Below are positions 34,320 to 43,970 of a DNA stretch of 64,000 bases, one piece after another; position 1 is the first letter of the stretch; each line of letters starts with the position of its first letter. The notes below the pieces were generated by a model, which saw only the letters and a list, made by a program, of their open reading frames with translations, was not told where the DNA came from and searched no databases. This stretch comes from Streptomyces antnestii (lineage in GTDB: Bacteria; Actinomycetota; Actinomycetes; Streptomycetales; Streptomycetaceae): contig NZ_RZYA01000002.1 in NCBI RefSeq assembly GCF_004005495.1, positions 186,001-250,000 on the forward strand, in the 5' to 3' direction. Position numbers and translations under genes: made by a program.

Positions 34320-36299
34320 TCACGGGCCGGTCCGGAAGTTGCCGGCGCCGACCCGGGTGCGGGCCAGGGGGCCGTGGCGCAGGAGTTCGGCCAGGCCCTG
34401 ACGGGTGGCGGCGAGCACCACGCGGTCCTCGGGACGCAGCACGTAACCGGGGTGGAGGTCCCACACAAGCCCCGTGGGGCGGTCGGGATCGTCGTCGTCG
34501 GGAGACGCCGCGAGGTCGGGCCGCCGCTCGCCGGGCGCGGTGGCGTCGAGGGCGATCACGCGCCAGGAACCGGCCCGGAACGAGTCGGCGACGGTGAGGC
34601 CGTCGAGATGCGGGTGCCCGGCCACGTCGAGGGCGGCGAAGAGAAGGACGCTGCGCTCCACGGGGATGGCGCCCAGGATCTGGCGGCCCATCATGGCGCC
34701 CGCGAACGCGGGAGCGGCCAGGGCGGAGACGCTGCGGCTGCGGGTCAGGGCGAGGGGATACGCGGAGCGGAGCGTGCGGTAGACGGCCGTCGCGAACGCG
34801 TCGTCGAACAGGCGCAGCGCCACCCGCAGGTCGGGCTTGACCGAGCGCGCGTGCAGGGCCGCTTCGAGGTTGGTGATGTCGCTGCTGGTGAGGGCGAGCA
34901 GGGCGTGGGCGCGATGCACCTTGGCGGCTTCCAGGACGCCTTCCTGGGTGACGTCGCCGATGACGGTCGGCACGCGCAGGCGGCGGGCCAGGGCGACGCC
35001 GCGCGCCTCGGGGTCCTCCTCCACGCAGACGACGGGGATGCCGAGTTCCCGCAGGCGGGCCAGGACGCGGGTGCCGATCTTGCCCAGGCCGAGGAGCACG
35101 ACGTGCCCGGACAGGCCGCGTGGCGGACGGCGCAGCGCGGACGCCGTACGGAACGTGCCCAGGGCTTCGAGGACCGCCGCGAGCAGCACGGGCAGGAGCA
35201 GCAACCCCGCGAGACCCGTGAGGAGTTGGAGGAGCTGGCGGGCGAGGGGTTCACCGATGGCGGGGTCGTCGATGGCGAACAGGTCGAGGAGCGTGAGGTA
35301 TCCGGCGTGCAGCGGATGGTCGTCCGTGGTGGCCCAGGAGGCGACGGCGAGGCCGAGGACGCTCGTGACGAGGCCGGCGACCGACCAGCGAAGGCGCCGC
35401 GAGAACAGCGAGCCGAGCGGCATACGGCGGCTGCCCAGGCTTCCGTTCGGGGCGGCCACGTCCGTGGGCGAGACGGTCTCCAGGACCACCGTGCCCCGGC
35501 CGGTGGCCGCCGCCACAGTACGTTCGTCGGGCAGCAGCAGCGGGCCCTCCGCGCCGCCGGCGTCCGAACCCTCGGCGCCGGCGGGGTCGTTGGCGGTCGC
35601 GGACAGCAGGGCGAGGGTGCACAGGCCGGGGTCGGCGACGGCGCCCGGGCCCGGCGGCGTGCGCTCCACGGCGCGCAGGAGGAGACCGTCGGCCTGGACG
35701 ACCTTGCTGGTGCCCGCGACGGCGGTGGCCGCGAGCGCGGGAGCCGCGGTGTCGGCGTCGGACAGGACGGTGGTGGTCGTGTCCAGGGCCTCGGGGTCGA
35801 GCCCGGGGGAGGAGAGGACGGCGGCCTGGTCGAGCAGGTTCTCCAGCTGCTGGCCGAGCTTGCGGTTGTAGAGCCGGATGACCAGGCGGAGCTGGGGGTT
35901 GAGGCGGCGGGCGGCGAGCGCGGCCCGGATGTTCGTCTCGTCGTCGCCGTGCACGAGGGCCAGGGCCGCCGCGCCGGCCACGCCCGCCTCGGCCAGCGCC
36001 TCCTCGTCGAGTACGGGTGCCTCCATCACGCGGGGCGGCGGGACACCGTCGTCGTCCGGGGCGGACGCCGTGCGGCTCACGGCGGCCTGGATGCGGGTGA
36101 GCAGAGCGGCCGCCCGCACCCGTCCGGCCGGGCCCGCGCCCTGTCGCGTGACGCGGACGGAGGGCACGACGACGGTGACGCGCTCGCCGTACACGGCGCG
36201 TAGTTCGGCGGCGAGCCGCTCGGCGAGTGCGTCGCCGCCGCACACGATCATGTGGCCGGACGGCGGGTCCTGTGGGGGCTGGCGGGGCACGGTGGTCAT
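34320..36299 (-). CDS. RCK/TrkA-domain membrane protein, channel-like without K+ filter
   Basis: 659 residues. An N-terminal TrkA-N/RCK-like domain (MIVCGGDALAERL at ~17-29, with NIRAALAARRLNPQLRLVIRLYNR) precedes two membrane helices at about 304-323 and 356-380. A second RCK domain starts at 398 with HVVLLGLGKIGTRVLARL, a GxGxxG NAD-type motif, followed by EEDPEARGVALARR. The C-terminal part has a TrkA-C-like end. The loop between the helices lacks any TVGYG-type K+ filter and holds LLDLFAIDDPAIGE instead. It resembles CASTOR-type RCK channels in layout. Ion specificity is unknown. Confidence 0.8.
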   Translation of the reverse strand: MTTVPRQPPQDPPSGHMIVCGGDALAERLAAELRAVYGERVTVVVPSVRVTRQGAGPAGRVRAAALLTRIQAAVSRTASAPDDDGVPPPRVMEAPVLDEEALAEAGVAGAAALALVHGDDETNIRAALAARRLNPQLRLVIRLYNRKLGQQLENLLDQAAVLSSPGLDPEALDTTTTVLSDADTAAPALAATAVAGTSKVVQADGLLLRAVERTPPGPGAVADPGLCTLALLSATANDPAGAEGSDAGGAEGPLLLPDERTVAAATGRGTVVLETVSPTDVAAPNGSLGSRRMPLGSLFSRRLRWSVAGLVTSVLGLAVASWATTDDHPLHAGYLTLLDLFAIDDPAIGEPLARQLLQLLTGLAGLLLLPVLLAAVLEALGTFRTASALRRPPRGLSGHVVLLGLGKIGTRVLARLRELGIPVVCVEEDPEARGVALARRLRVPTVIGDVTQEGVLEAAKVHRAHALLALTSSDITNLEAALHARSVKPDLRVALRLFDDAFATAVYRTLRSAYPLALTRSRSVSALAAPAFAGAMMGRQILGAIPVERSVLLFAALDVAGHPHLDGLTVADSFRAGSWRVIALDATAPGERRPDLAASPDDDDPDRPTGLVWDLHPGYVLRPEDRVVLAATRQGLAELLRHGPLARTRVGAGNFRTGP

Positions 36300-36428
36300 G
36301 GCCACAGTCAAGTGGACGCAGCGGCGGGAAGGCGCGCCGGGCCCTGTTTGTGCGCAGGTGGGCGTGTTGCCGCCCGGGGCGGCGGGTCTGCACGGGTGCG
36401 GTCGGACGGGGGTGAGAGTCCTGACGCG

Positions 36429-36476
36429 CACGCATACGAGGGGCCACGCATACCCGGGCCCACGCATATTTGGGGC
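36429..36476. repeat. Three 16-bp tandem repeats upstream of the RCK-protein gene
   Basis: CACGCATA begins at 36429, 36445 and 36461, always 16 bases apart, with a 3' part close to GGGG and ending in C. The array is 130-177 bases upstream of the RCK-protein start. Confidence 0.75.
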
Positions 36477-36480
36477 GCGG

Positions 36481-36540
36481 CCCCGGCCGGTGTCAGCCCG
36501 TCACGCCGTCGCCCGGCCGGTGTCAGCCCGTCGCGCGGTC
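36481..36540. repeat. 30-bp tandem duplication across the thiD stop
   Basis: 36481-36510 and 36511-36540 match at 26 or more of 30 bases (core CCCGGCCGGTGTCAGCCCGT). The thiD stop at 36523 lies in the second copy. Confidence 0.85.
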
Positions 36541-37353
36541 GCCCGGCAGGCGCCACCCGTGGTCGACCGGGCCGATGCCCGACCCGAGCGCGAACCCGGC
36601 GGCGATCGCCCCGGTCACGTACTCCTTCGCCCGGCGCACGGCGTCCGGCACGGGCAGGCCCTGCGCGAGACCCACGGCGACGGCGGAGGCGAGCGTGCAG
36701 CCCGTGCCGTGCGTGTGCCGGTTGTCGTGGCGCGGGGCGCGCAGCCAGTGCTCCTCCGTGCCGTCGGTGAGCAGGTCCACGGCAGCCCCGGGCAGATGGC
36801 CGCCCTTGACGACCACCCAGCGCGGCCCGAACGACAGAAGCCGTGCCGCGGCCCGGCGCATGCCGTCGTCGTCCGTGACGCTGAGCCCGGTCAGCTGCGC
36901 CACCTCGTCCAGGTTCGGCGTGGCCACCGTCGCGACCGGCAGCAGCTTCGTCCGCACCGCGTCGAGCGCGTCCTCGGCGAGCAGCGGATCACCGTGCTTG
37001 GACACGCTCACCGGGTCGACGACCACGGGGGCGTCCGTGCCGGCGAGCAGTTCGGCGACGGTCTCGACGAGCGCCGGCGAGGACAGCATGCCGGTCTTGA
37101 CGGCCTGGACGCCGATGTCGTCCACGACGCTGCGGTACTGCGTGCGCACCGCCTCGACGGGGAGTTCCCAGGCACCCTGGACGCCGAGGGAGTTCTGCGC
37201 GGTGACGGCCGTCAGGACGCTCATGCCGTGGGCGCCGAGTGCCAGCATCGTCTTGAGGTCGGCCTGGATCCCGGCGCCGCCGCCCGAGTCCGATCCGGCG
37301 ACGGTCAGGACGCGGGGCGGCGCGACGCCCGCGGCGCGCGTGGGGACGGTCAT
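36523..37353 (-). CDS. thiD: Hydroxymethylpyrimidine/phosphomethylpyrimidine kinase
   Basis: 276 residues. ThiD phosphorylates HMP and HMP-phosphate for thiamine synthesis. Motifs: [40 protein letters not shown], and the C-terminal [17 protein letters not shown] with the catalytic Cys region. ATG at 37353 overlaps the stop of the upstream permease gene by ATGA. The operon leader carries a TPP riboswitch, so both genes are turned off when thiamine pyrophosphate is high. The gene's 3' end runs into a 30-bp duplication. Confidence 0.95.
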   Translation of the reverse strand: MTVPTRAAGVAPPRVLTVAGSDSGGGAGIQADLKTMLALGAHGMSVLTAVTAQNSLGVQGAWELPVEAVRTQYRSVVDDIGVQAVKTGMLSSPALVETVAELLAGTDAPVVVDPVSVSKHGDPLLAEDALDAVRTKLLPVATVATPNLDEVAQLTGLSVTDDDGMRRAAARLLSFGPRWVVVKGGHLPGAAVDLLTDGTEEHWLRAPRHDNRHTHGTGCTLASAVAVGLAQGLPVPDAVRRAKEYVTGAIAAGFALGSGIGPVDHGWRLPGDRATG

Positions 37354-38780
37354 GCCGGGTTCTCCTCAAGAACGGCAGCGGCGGTCGCGCGGCGCAGCCT
37401 CAGCGGCGCGTACACGGCGAGTGCGACGACGAAGGCGACGTAGTACGCGAGGTCGGCGCCGTGCAGCGCGTCCGCGACCGGGCCCACGTACAGGCCGCTG
37501 TCCATGAACGGAACCGCCGCGGCGAAGGCGGCGACGAAGGCGACGAGACCGGGCCACCACGGCTGCGGCCGGGCGCTCTCGGCGGCGAGGTCGACCGGCG
37601 CCCCGCCGCGCTCCCTGCCGCGCGCGAACCAGTCGACGGCCACGACCGCGACGAAACCGGGGATCCAGTAGCCGACGAACAGCAGCACGTTCTGGAAGCG
37701 GGCCGCGGTGTCGGCGGCGTGCATCCACAGCACCAGCGGGAAGCCGAGCACCGCCGCGAGAGCCGCGGCGACCGGCCGCGGGACACGGACGCCGATCGTC
37801 TGCAGCGCCAGCGATCCGCTGTAGTCGTTCATGGCGTTGCTGCACAGGGCGGCGAGCGCCACGGCCAGCAGCCCGAACGAGCCGAGCACGCCCCCGCCGA
37901 GCAGCTTGTCGACGCCCTGGGCGGTCTGGTCGGTGAAGACGGAGGCACCCCAGAGCCCGAGCGCCTGGACGGCGACGAAGGAGACGGTGACCCCGAGGAG
38001 CGTGTACCAGAACATCCGCTTACGGGAGGTGGCGGCCGGAAGATACCGGCTGAAGTCGCTCGCGTACGGGGCCCAGGACAGGGACAGGCTGAGCGCGATC
38101 GTGCTGGTGAGGACGAACGCGCCGGCGCGGTCGGCGCCCTGCGCGGCCCCGGTGGCGGCGGGGTGCACACCGTCGAGGAGCTTGACGGCCAGGACCGCGA
38201 AGGCGGCGGCCAGGACGAACGTCATCAGCTTCTGGAGGCGGTGGATGGCCTCGTAGCCGAGCACGCCGAGCGCGCCCTGCGCCGCCATCATCACCAGGAC
38301 CCCCAGCCAGAACGGCCAGCCGCACAGCCGGGCGAGCGCGTCCCCGCCGAACAGGCCGATCAGCGCGTCCCAGGCGACCGACGACAGCCACTGCAGGGCG
38401 CCGGGCACCGCGACGGCCCGGCCGAACGCGAGCCGGGCGAGCGGGAGCTGGCCCGCGCCGGTCACGCTGCCCCACGTACCGAGATACGCGGTGGGGACGG
38501 CGCCCACGAGGGTGCCGACGACGACGGCGGCGAGCGCGGTGGCGAAGTCCAGGCCGAGGACGATCCCGACGGTGCCGGTGAAGACACCCGTCATGGTCAG
38601 GTTCGGGGCGAACCACACGGTGAAGAGACGTCCGGCGCCGCCGTAGCGGTGGCTCTCGGGGACCGGCGTGATCCCGCGCGCCTCGACGCGCAGGTCACCG
38701 GGCGCGGCGGGCATCCGCCCGTCGAAGACGGAGCGCGGTCCGGCGGCGCCGGTGCTGCTCGGGGCATGGGGCAATGACAT
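37350..38780 (-). CDS. cytX: Hydroxymethylpyrimidine transporter (NCS1, CytX-like)
   Basis: 476 residues with about 12 membrane helices. NCS1 signatures: [18 protein letters not shown] in helix 1, [18 protein letters not shown], and [14 protein letters not shown]. CytX imports the thiamine precursor HMP. ATG at 38780 is used, with GGAGGG ten bases upstream; another ATG at 38790 in a different frame sits right after the SD and would give only a short peptide. Transcribed with thiD, whose product phosphorylates the imported HMP, and preceded by a TPP riboswitch. Confidence 0.88.
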   Translation of the reverse strand: MSLPHAPSSTGAAGPRSVFDGRMPAAPGDLRVEARGITPVPESHRYGGAGRLFTVWFAPNLTMTGVFTGTVGIVLGLDFATALAAVVVGTLVGAVPTAYLGTWGSVTGAGQLPLARLAFGRAVAVPGALQWLSSVAWDALIGLFGGDALARLCGWPFWLGVLVMMAAQGALGVLGYEAIHRLQKLMTFVLAAAFAVLAVKLLDGVHPAATGAAQGADRAGAFVLTSTIALSLSLSWAPYASDFSRYLPAATSRKRMFWYTLLGVTVSFVAVQALGLWGASVFTDQTAQGVDKLLGGGVLGSFGLLAVALAALCSNAMNDYSGSLALQTIGVRVPRPVAAALAAVLGFPLVLWMHAADTAARFQNVLLFVGYWIPGFVAVVAVDWFARGRERGGAPVDLAAESARPQPWWPGLVAFVAAFAAAVPFMDSGLYVGPVADALHGADLAYYVAFVVALAVYAPLRLRRATAAAVLEENPA

Positions 38781-38786
38781 TGGCTG

Positions 38787-38860
38787 ACATCCCTCCGCCA
38801 GTGCTAACTGGTTCAGGTTCGACGGGTGTGATCTCAGCCCTCGTTCGGGGCACCCCGTGT
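38787..38860 (-). promoter_or_regulatory. TPP riboswitch (THI element)
   Basis: Read on the minus strand, the leader contains ACACGGGGTGCC, GGCTGAGATCACACCC, GAACCTGA and GGCGGAGGGATGT in order: the conserved THI-box pieces, with closing ACA/TGT at the ends. The SD GGAGGG of cytX lies in the 3' part of the aptamer, so TPP binding should block translation directly. Confidence 0.93.
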
Positions 38861-39005
38861 CCGGTACGTCGGCAAGGGTAACCGCCCCGCTCCGGAGCCC
38901 GCACCAAGGGTCCCCCGGAGCCCCACGGCCCCCTGAAAATCGTTCGAGCCCCGCGGCGCACCCTCGTACGGTGATCGTTTCGACGACCACGGAGGACGGG
39001 ACACG

Positions 39006-40151
39006 ATGGGGCAGCATCACGGATGGGCCGACGAACGCTTCGGGGCGGTCGCCGACGTGTTCGCGCGGAACTTCGACGAGTTCGCCGAACTGGGCGCCGC
39101 AGTCACGGTGTTCGTGGGCGGCCGCAAGGTCGTCGACCTGTGGGGCGGGACCGCGGACGGGCCGAGCGGGCGTGCCTGGGAACAGGACACCGTCGTCCCG
39201 GTCTTCTCCTGCGCCAAGGGCCTGGTGAGCCTCGCCGCCCATCTCCTCGCGCAGGAGGGGAGGCTCGACCTCGACGCGCCCGTGGGCCGCTACTGGCCGG
39301 AGTTCGCCCGGCACGGCAAGGAGGACATCACCTGCCGCATGGTCCTCGGCCACCGCGCGGGAATACCCGCACTCGACCGGCGGCTCGGCTTCGAGGAGAT
39401 CGCCGCGTGGACGCCCGTGATCCGGGCGATCGAGGAGCAGCAGCCGCTGTGGGAGCCCGGCACCGCGTACGAGTACCACGGGCATGTCTTCGGCTTCGCC
39501 GTCGGTGAGGTGATCCGGCGCATCACCGGCCTCACACCGGGGGCGTACTTCCGGCACACCGTCGGTGACCCACTGGGGGTGCGGGCCTGGATCGGGCTGC
39601 CCGCCGGAGAGTGGGGAAGCGTGGCCCGGCTCGTCGAGGCCGAGGGGCGACCCGCGATGCCGGGACCCGAGCATCTGCTGACGCGCATCGTGACGATGAA
39701 CGGCGCGCTCGTCTTCCCCGGCCTCGACGAACCCCACGGCTGGAACGACCCGGCCCTGCACGCCATGGAACTCCCGGGAGCGGGCGCCGTCGCCTCCGCG
39801 AGCGGCCTCGCCGGTCTGTACGCGGCCGCCGTGACCGGCGTCGAGGGAGGGGAACGGCTGCTCACGCCGGACACGGTGACCGATGCGCTGCGCGAGGTGT
39901 CGTCCGGTGCGGGCTGGCTCGGCTTCGACGCCGGTGCGCGCTGGGGCTCCGGCTTCCTGCTCGACTCACCCTCGTTCCGCCCGATGCTCGGCGCGCGCAG
40001 CTTCGGGAACGACGGCGCGGGCGGCCAGTTCGCCTTCGGTGACGACGAGTTCGGGGTGGGATTCGCCTATGTGGCGAACCGCATGATCGGCCACGGCGAC
40101 GCCCGCGCCAACCGCCTGATCGCGGCGGTGCGCGAATGTGTCGGCGGGTGA
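39006..40151 (+). CDS. Serine hydrolase, beta-lactamase/EstB family
   Basis: 381 residues. The SxxK motif is in VFSCAKGLVSL (Ser nucleophile and Lys), followed by LGHRAGIPALDRR and YEYHGHVFGFAVGEVIRR, the tyrosine motif. NDGAGGQFAF near the C-terminus replaces the KTG-type motif as in class C-like esterases. There is no signal peptide, so it acts in the cytoplasm. ATG with a weak upstream GGACG. Such proteins hydrolyse esters or unusual amides; substrate unknown. It is alone between the thiamine operon and the glgE operon. Confidence 0.85.
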   Translation: MGQHHGWADERFGAVADVFARNFDEFAELGAAVTVFVGGRKVVDLWGGTADGPSGRAWEQDTVVPVFSCAKGLVSLAAHLLAQEGRLDLDAPVGRYWPEFARHGKEDITCRMVLGHRAGIPALDRRLGFEEIAAWTPVIRAIEEQQPLWEPGTAYEYHGHVFGFAVGEVIRRITGLTPGAYFRHTVGDPLGVRAWIGLPAGEWGSVARLVEAEGRPAMPGPEHLLTRIVTMNGALVFPGLDEPHGWNDPALHAMELPGAGAVASASGLAGLYAAAVTGVEGGERLLTPDTVTDALREVSSGAGWLGFDAGARWGSGFLLDSPSFRPMLGARSFGNDGAGGQFAFGDDEFGVGFAYVANRMIGHGDARANRLIAAVRECVGG

Positions 40152-40166
40152 CGCGGGCGGTGTGGA

Positions 40167-40183
40167 GGCGGCGCATGGCCGCC
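40167..40183. terminator. Short hairpin between convergent serine hydrolase and glgB
   Basis: GGCGGC (40167-40172) pairs with GCCGCC (40178-40183) across a 5-nt loop, between convergent stops at 40151 and 40216. Weak but well placed. Confidence 0.35.
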
Positions 40184-40215
40184 CCCGGGTGCTCGCACCT
40201 TTGCTGAGCGTGTCC

Positions 40216-42462
40216 TCAGGCAGGCCGCAGCCACACCGTCGCCAGCGGTGGCAGCGTCAGCCGGAGTGAGCCGGGCCGGCCGTGGCTGGGCTCCGGATCC
40301 GGCTTGAGGATCCCGCTGTTGAGGACGTCGCCGCCCCCGTACCGCGCCGCGTCCGTGTTCAGGGCCTCGTACCACCCGGGGACGCTGTCCGGCACGCCGA
40401 GCCGGTAGTCCTCGCGGACCACGGGGGAGAAGTTGCACACGGCCAGCAGAGGAGCGCCGTCCGCCGCCAACCGCAGGAACGCGAAGACGTTGTCGTCGGA
40501 TGCGTCCGCGGTGATCCACGAGAACCCCTCGGGCGAGGTGTCCCGCTCCCACAGGGCGGGCGCGTCCGCGTAGGTGGTGTTGAGGTCGCGCACCAGGTCG
40601 CGTACGCCGCGGTGGTCCGGCTCGGCCTCGTACGCCGGGTCGAGGAGCCACCAGTCGAGTCCCTGCTCCGCCGACCACTCGCCGCCCTGCGCGAACTCCT
40701 GCCCCATGAACAGGAGTTGCTTGCCCGGGTGGGCCCACATGAAGCCCAGATAGGCGCGGTGATTCGCGCGCCGCTGCCACCAGTCGCCGGGCATCTTCGA
40801 CACCAGGGCCTGCTTGCCGTGCACCACCTCGTCGTGGGAGATGGGCAGGACGTAGTTCTCGCTGTACGCGTACACCATCGAGAACGTCATCTCGTTGTGG
40901 TGGTACTTGCGATGCACGGGCTCCTTCTGGATGTACTGGAGCGAGTCGTGCATCCAGCCCATGTTCCACTTCAGCCCGAACCCGAGCCCGCCGCTGTCCG
41001 TCGGCCGGGTCACCCCGTCCCAGGCGGTCGACTCCTCGGCGATGGTCACCACACCCGGGCAGCGCCGGTAGACGGTGGCGTTCATCTCCTGGAGGAAGGC
41101 GACCGCGTCCAGGTCCTCCCGCCCGCCGAACACGTTCGGCGCCCACTGCCCGGAGTCACGCGAGTAGTCGAGGTAGAGCATCGAGGCGACGGCGTCCACA
41201 CGCAGCCCGTCGATGTGGAACTCCTCGCACCAGTACACGGCGTTGGCGACGAGGAAGTTGCGCACCTCGGTGCGGCCGAAGTCGAACTCGTACGTGCCCC
41301 AGTCCGGATGCTCCGCCCGCCGGGAGTCCCCGGGCTCGTACAACGGGACTCCGTCGAACCGGCCGAGCGCCCAGTCGTCCTTGGGGAAGTGCGCCGGTAC
41401 CCAGTCCATGATCACGCCGATCCCCGCCCGGTGCAGCGCGTCGACCAGGTACTTGAAGTCGTCCGGCGAGCCGAGGCGGGGTGTCGGCGCGTAGTAGGAG
41501 GTGACCTGGTAGCCCCAGGACCCGCTGAAGGGATGCCCGGCGACGGGCATCAGCTCCACGTGGGTGAAGCCCATCTCCTTGACGTACGCGGGGAGTTCAT
41601 CAGCCAGCTGGCGGTACGTCAGCCCGGGCCGCCAGGACGGCAGATGGACCTCGTACACCGAGAACGGCGCCTTGTGCACGGGGGTGTCGCCCCGGTGGGT
41701 CATCCAGCCGGCGTCGCCCCACTCGTACCGCGACACCGTGACGACCGAGGCCGTGTCGGGCGGGACCTCCGTGCGGCGGGCCATCGGGTCCGCCTTCAGG
41801 AACCGGTCGCCGTGGCGTGAGGTGATCTCGAACTTGTAGCGGGCGCCCTCGCCGATCCCCGGCAGGAACAGCTCCCAGACACCGGACGCGCCCAGCGAGC
41901 GCATCGGGTACTGCGTGCCGTCCCAGTACGTGAAGTCCCCGGCGACCCGCACCCCCTGGGCGTTCGGCGCCCACACGGTGAAACGGGTGCCGGCCACGCC
42001 CTCGTGCGTCATCGGCTCGGCCCCGAGAGCGGTCCACAGCTCCTCGTGCCTCCCCTCGCGGATCAGATGCAGATCGAACTCGCCGAGGGCGGGCAGGAAG
42101 CGGTACGGGTCGTGGACCTCCCTCTCGTCACCGTCGTACGTCACGAGCAGCGAGTACGCGGGGATCGCGTCGAGGGGCAGCATCGCGGAGAAGAAGCCGT
42201 CACCGTCGTCGTGCAGCGCGACGCGCCGGCGGCCGATCCGCACCGCGACGCCCTGCGCGTACGGCCGCAGCACCCGGAACACGACCCCGCCCTTCACGGG
42301 ATGCGCGCCGAGCACGGAATGTGGATCGTGATGTGTCCCCGACAGCAGGCGTTCGCGGTCCGTCCCGTCCAGCGCGGGTGCGGCCAGGACGGTGCGGCGA
42401 CCGGGGCCGGGCTTGTCGGGGCGGCCGACACGCTCGGGGGCGGACGTCTTGCGAGCAGCCAC
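40216..42462 (-). CDS. glgB: 1,4-alpha-glucan branching enzyme (GH13_9)
   Basis: 748 residues. GlgB cuts alpha-1,4 chains and rejoins them through alpha-1,6 links. A CBM48 module ([20 protein letters not shown]) precedes the GH13 barrel. Catalytic residues lie in [18 protein letters not shown] (nucleophile Asp), [15 protein letters not shown] (acid/base Glu) and [18 protein letters not shown] Pro- and basic-rich N-terminus with [16 protein letters not shown] precedes CBM48. GTG at 42462 with GAGGAG upstream is the start. Last gene of the glgE-treS-mak-glgB operon, where it branches glucan built from maltose 1-phosphate by GlgE. Confidence 0.96.
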   Translation of the reverse strand: MAARKTSAPERVGRPDKPGPGRRTVLAAPALDGTDRERLLSGTHHDPHSVLGAHPVKGGVVFRVLRPYAQGVAVRIGRRRVALHDDGDGFFSAMLPLDAIPAYSLLVTYDGDEREVHDPYRFLPALGEFDLHLIREGRHEELWTALGAEPMTHEGVAGTRFTVWAPNAQGVRVAGDFTYWDGTQYPMRSLGASGVWELFLPGIGEGARYKFEITSRHGDRFLKADPMARRTEVPPDTASVVTVSRYEWGDAGWMTHRGDTPVHKAPFSVYEVHLPSWRPGLTYRQLADELPAYVKEMGFTHVELMPVAGHPFSGSWGYQVTSYYAPTPRLGSPDDFKYLVDALHRAGIGVIMDWVPAHFPKDDWALGRFDGVPLYEPGDSRRAEHPDWGTYEFDFGRTEVRNFLVANAVYWCEEFHIDGLRVDAVASMLYLDYSRDSGQWAPNVFGGREDLDAVAFLQEMNATVYRRCPGVVTIAEESTAWDGVTRPTDSGGLGFGLKWNMGWMHDSLQYIQKEPVHRKYHHNEMTFSMVYAYSENYVLPISHDEVVHGKQALVSKMPGDWWQRRANHRAYLGFMWAHPGKQLLFMGQEFAQGGEWSAEQGLDWWLLDPAYEAEPDHRGVRDLVRDLNTTYADAPALWERDTSPEGFSWITADASDDNVFAFLRLAADGAPLLAVCNFSPVVREDYRLGVPDSVPGWYEALNTDAARYGGGDVLNSGILKPDPEPSHGRPGSLRLTLPPLATVWLRPA

Positions 42463-42527
42463 GGTTCTGTCTCCTCGGGGAGGGTGGGGCACTCCGGCGG
42501 GCGGCGGCGGGATTGCCGCCGCCCGGT

Positions 42528-43913
42528 TCAGCGGGGTTCGGCGGGGCCGGGTTCGGCGAGGCGGCTGATCGCCGCCATCGGGACGGGCAGCCAGTCGGGC
42601 CGGTGCCGCGCCTCGTAGAGCACTTCGTACAGGGCACGGTCCGTCTCGTAGGCGCGCAGCAGACCGGGTTCCTCGCGCGGGTCCGACGTCGCCTCGGCGG
42701 CGTAGCCGGCGCAGTACGCGTCCCGGCAGCGGCGCGCCCACTCGGGCCGCCAGGGGAGGCGGGTGCGGGCCGCGTAGTCGAAGGAGCGCAGCATGCCCGC
42801 GACATCGCGTACGGGGGACTGGGCGCGGCGGCGTTCGGCGAGCGGGCGGGCCGGCTCGCCCTCGAAATCGATGACGAACCACTGCTGCCCCGACCACAGC
42901 ACCTGCCCGAGGTGCAGATCGCCGTGGATCCGCTGCGCGGGCCGCTCCGTGTCGAGGAGGGCGAACGCGTCGAACGCGGCCCGCAGCCCCGGTACGTGCG
43001 GGAGCAGCGCGGGCACGGACCTGGCCGTCGCGTCGAGGCGTTCCGTCATCGCGGCCGCGAGCCGCTTGTTTCGGTGAGGTTCGGGCGGATCCACGGGAAA
43101 GGCCGAGGTCAGCGCGAGATGGACCTCTGCCGTGGCCCGACCCAGTTCGTACGCCTCGTCGGTGAAGTCACCGCCGGACTCGAGAGACCGGAGCGCGAGC
43201 GTCCAGCCGTCGTCGGCGTCGGGCAGGAACGGCTGGAGGACACCGAGCGTCGCCTCCTGCGGCTGGGACGTCCGGAACCAGGCCACAGGAGCCGGAACGC
43301 GCGTGCAGCCGTGCCGGGCGAGCGCCCGCGGCACTTCCAGATCGGGGTTGATGCCGGCCTGCACGCGCCGGAACACCTTCAGGATGAACGCGTCCCCGTA
43401 CACCAGGGACGTGTTGGACTGCTCGGCGTCGAGAACCCGCGGGGTGAGTCCGGCGGGCACGTCGATCCGCGCGTCCCGCTCGAAACGCAGGGGGCCCGCC
43501 GCGCCCGGGTGGCGCAGCCGGTCGAGCAGCAGCCCGGCCGACCGCGGCTCCTGGAGTGCGTCGTACACCATGAGCCCGGTCAGCGGCCCCTCGGTGGCAC
43601 GGCCGATGAAGGCAGGCGCCAGATAGGGCGGCAGCATCTCGCGTACGCCGAGCAGGAGTTGGTACAGGTTGTCCGCCGGGGCTGTGCCAGGACCGGAGCG
43701 GGTCGCCTGCTCGGCGTGTTCCGCCCGCACCAGAAGATGCAGGCAGCCGGGGTGCAGCTCGGTCATCGAGGCCAGGGTGAGCCCGGTGACAGGCCGTCCC
43801 TTGCCCGCGAACCAGCGCTGCCGTGGCAGCCACTCGTGCAGCAGACCGGCGAGTGAGTTCAGCAGCAGAGAGGGGCTGACGCCGGTCGGACTCTGCAGTG
43901 CGGTCTTGGGCAT
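42528..43913 (-). CDS. mak: Maltokinase (Pep2-like)
   Basis: 461 residues. Maltokinase makes maltose 1-phosphate from maltose and ATP. N-terminal cap [15 protein letters not shown] is typical, and the kinase core has [15 protein letters not shown] and [17 protein letters not shown], an APH-type catalytic loop and metal motif. ATG at 43913. It lies between treS and glgB, with 57 and 65 bases to its neighbours; TreS supplies maltose from trehalose and GlgE uses the product. Confidence 0.93.
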   Translation of the reverse strand: MPKTALQSPTGVSPSLLLNSLAGLLHEWLPRQRWFAGKGRPVTGLTLASMTELHPGCLHLLVRAEHAEQATRSGPGTAPADNLYQLLLGVREMLPPYLAPAFIGRATEGPLTGLMVYDALQEPRSAGLLLDRLRHPGAAGPLRFERDARIDVPAGLTPRVLDAEQSNTSLVYGDAFILKVFRRVQAGINPDLEVPRALARHGCTRVPAPVAWFRTSQPQEATLGVLQPFLPDADDGWTLALRSLESGGDFTDEAYELGRATAEVHLALTSAFPVDPPEPHRNKRLAAAMTERLDATARSVPALLPHVPGLRAAFDAFALLDTERPAQRIHGDLHLGQVLWSGQQWFVIDFEGEPARPLAERRRAQSPVRDVAGMLRSFDYAARTRLPWRPEWARRCRDAYCAGYAAEATSDPREEPGLLRAYETDRALYEVLYEARHRPDWLPVPMAAISRLAEPGPAEPR

Positions 43914-43970
43914 GGCGACGACTCCTTTCGAAGGCGGACGGACGGTCCCTGGGGGGCGTGGGGCCGGCCG

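Noticed and set aside
36429..36540. CRISPR-like array from two neighbouring repeat sets
   Set aside because: Units are 16 and 30 bases, directly adjacent with no unique spacers, and no cas genes are present.
38695..38961. Short frame starting MSANVIAPC just after the TPP riboswitch
   Set aside because: Out of frame with cytX and running into Arg-rich nonsense; at most a decoy start, not a gene.
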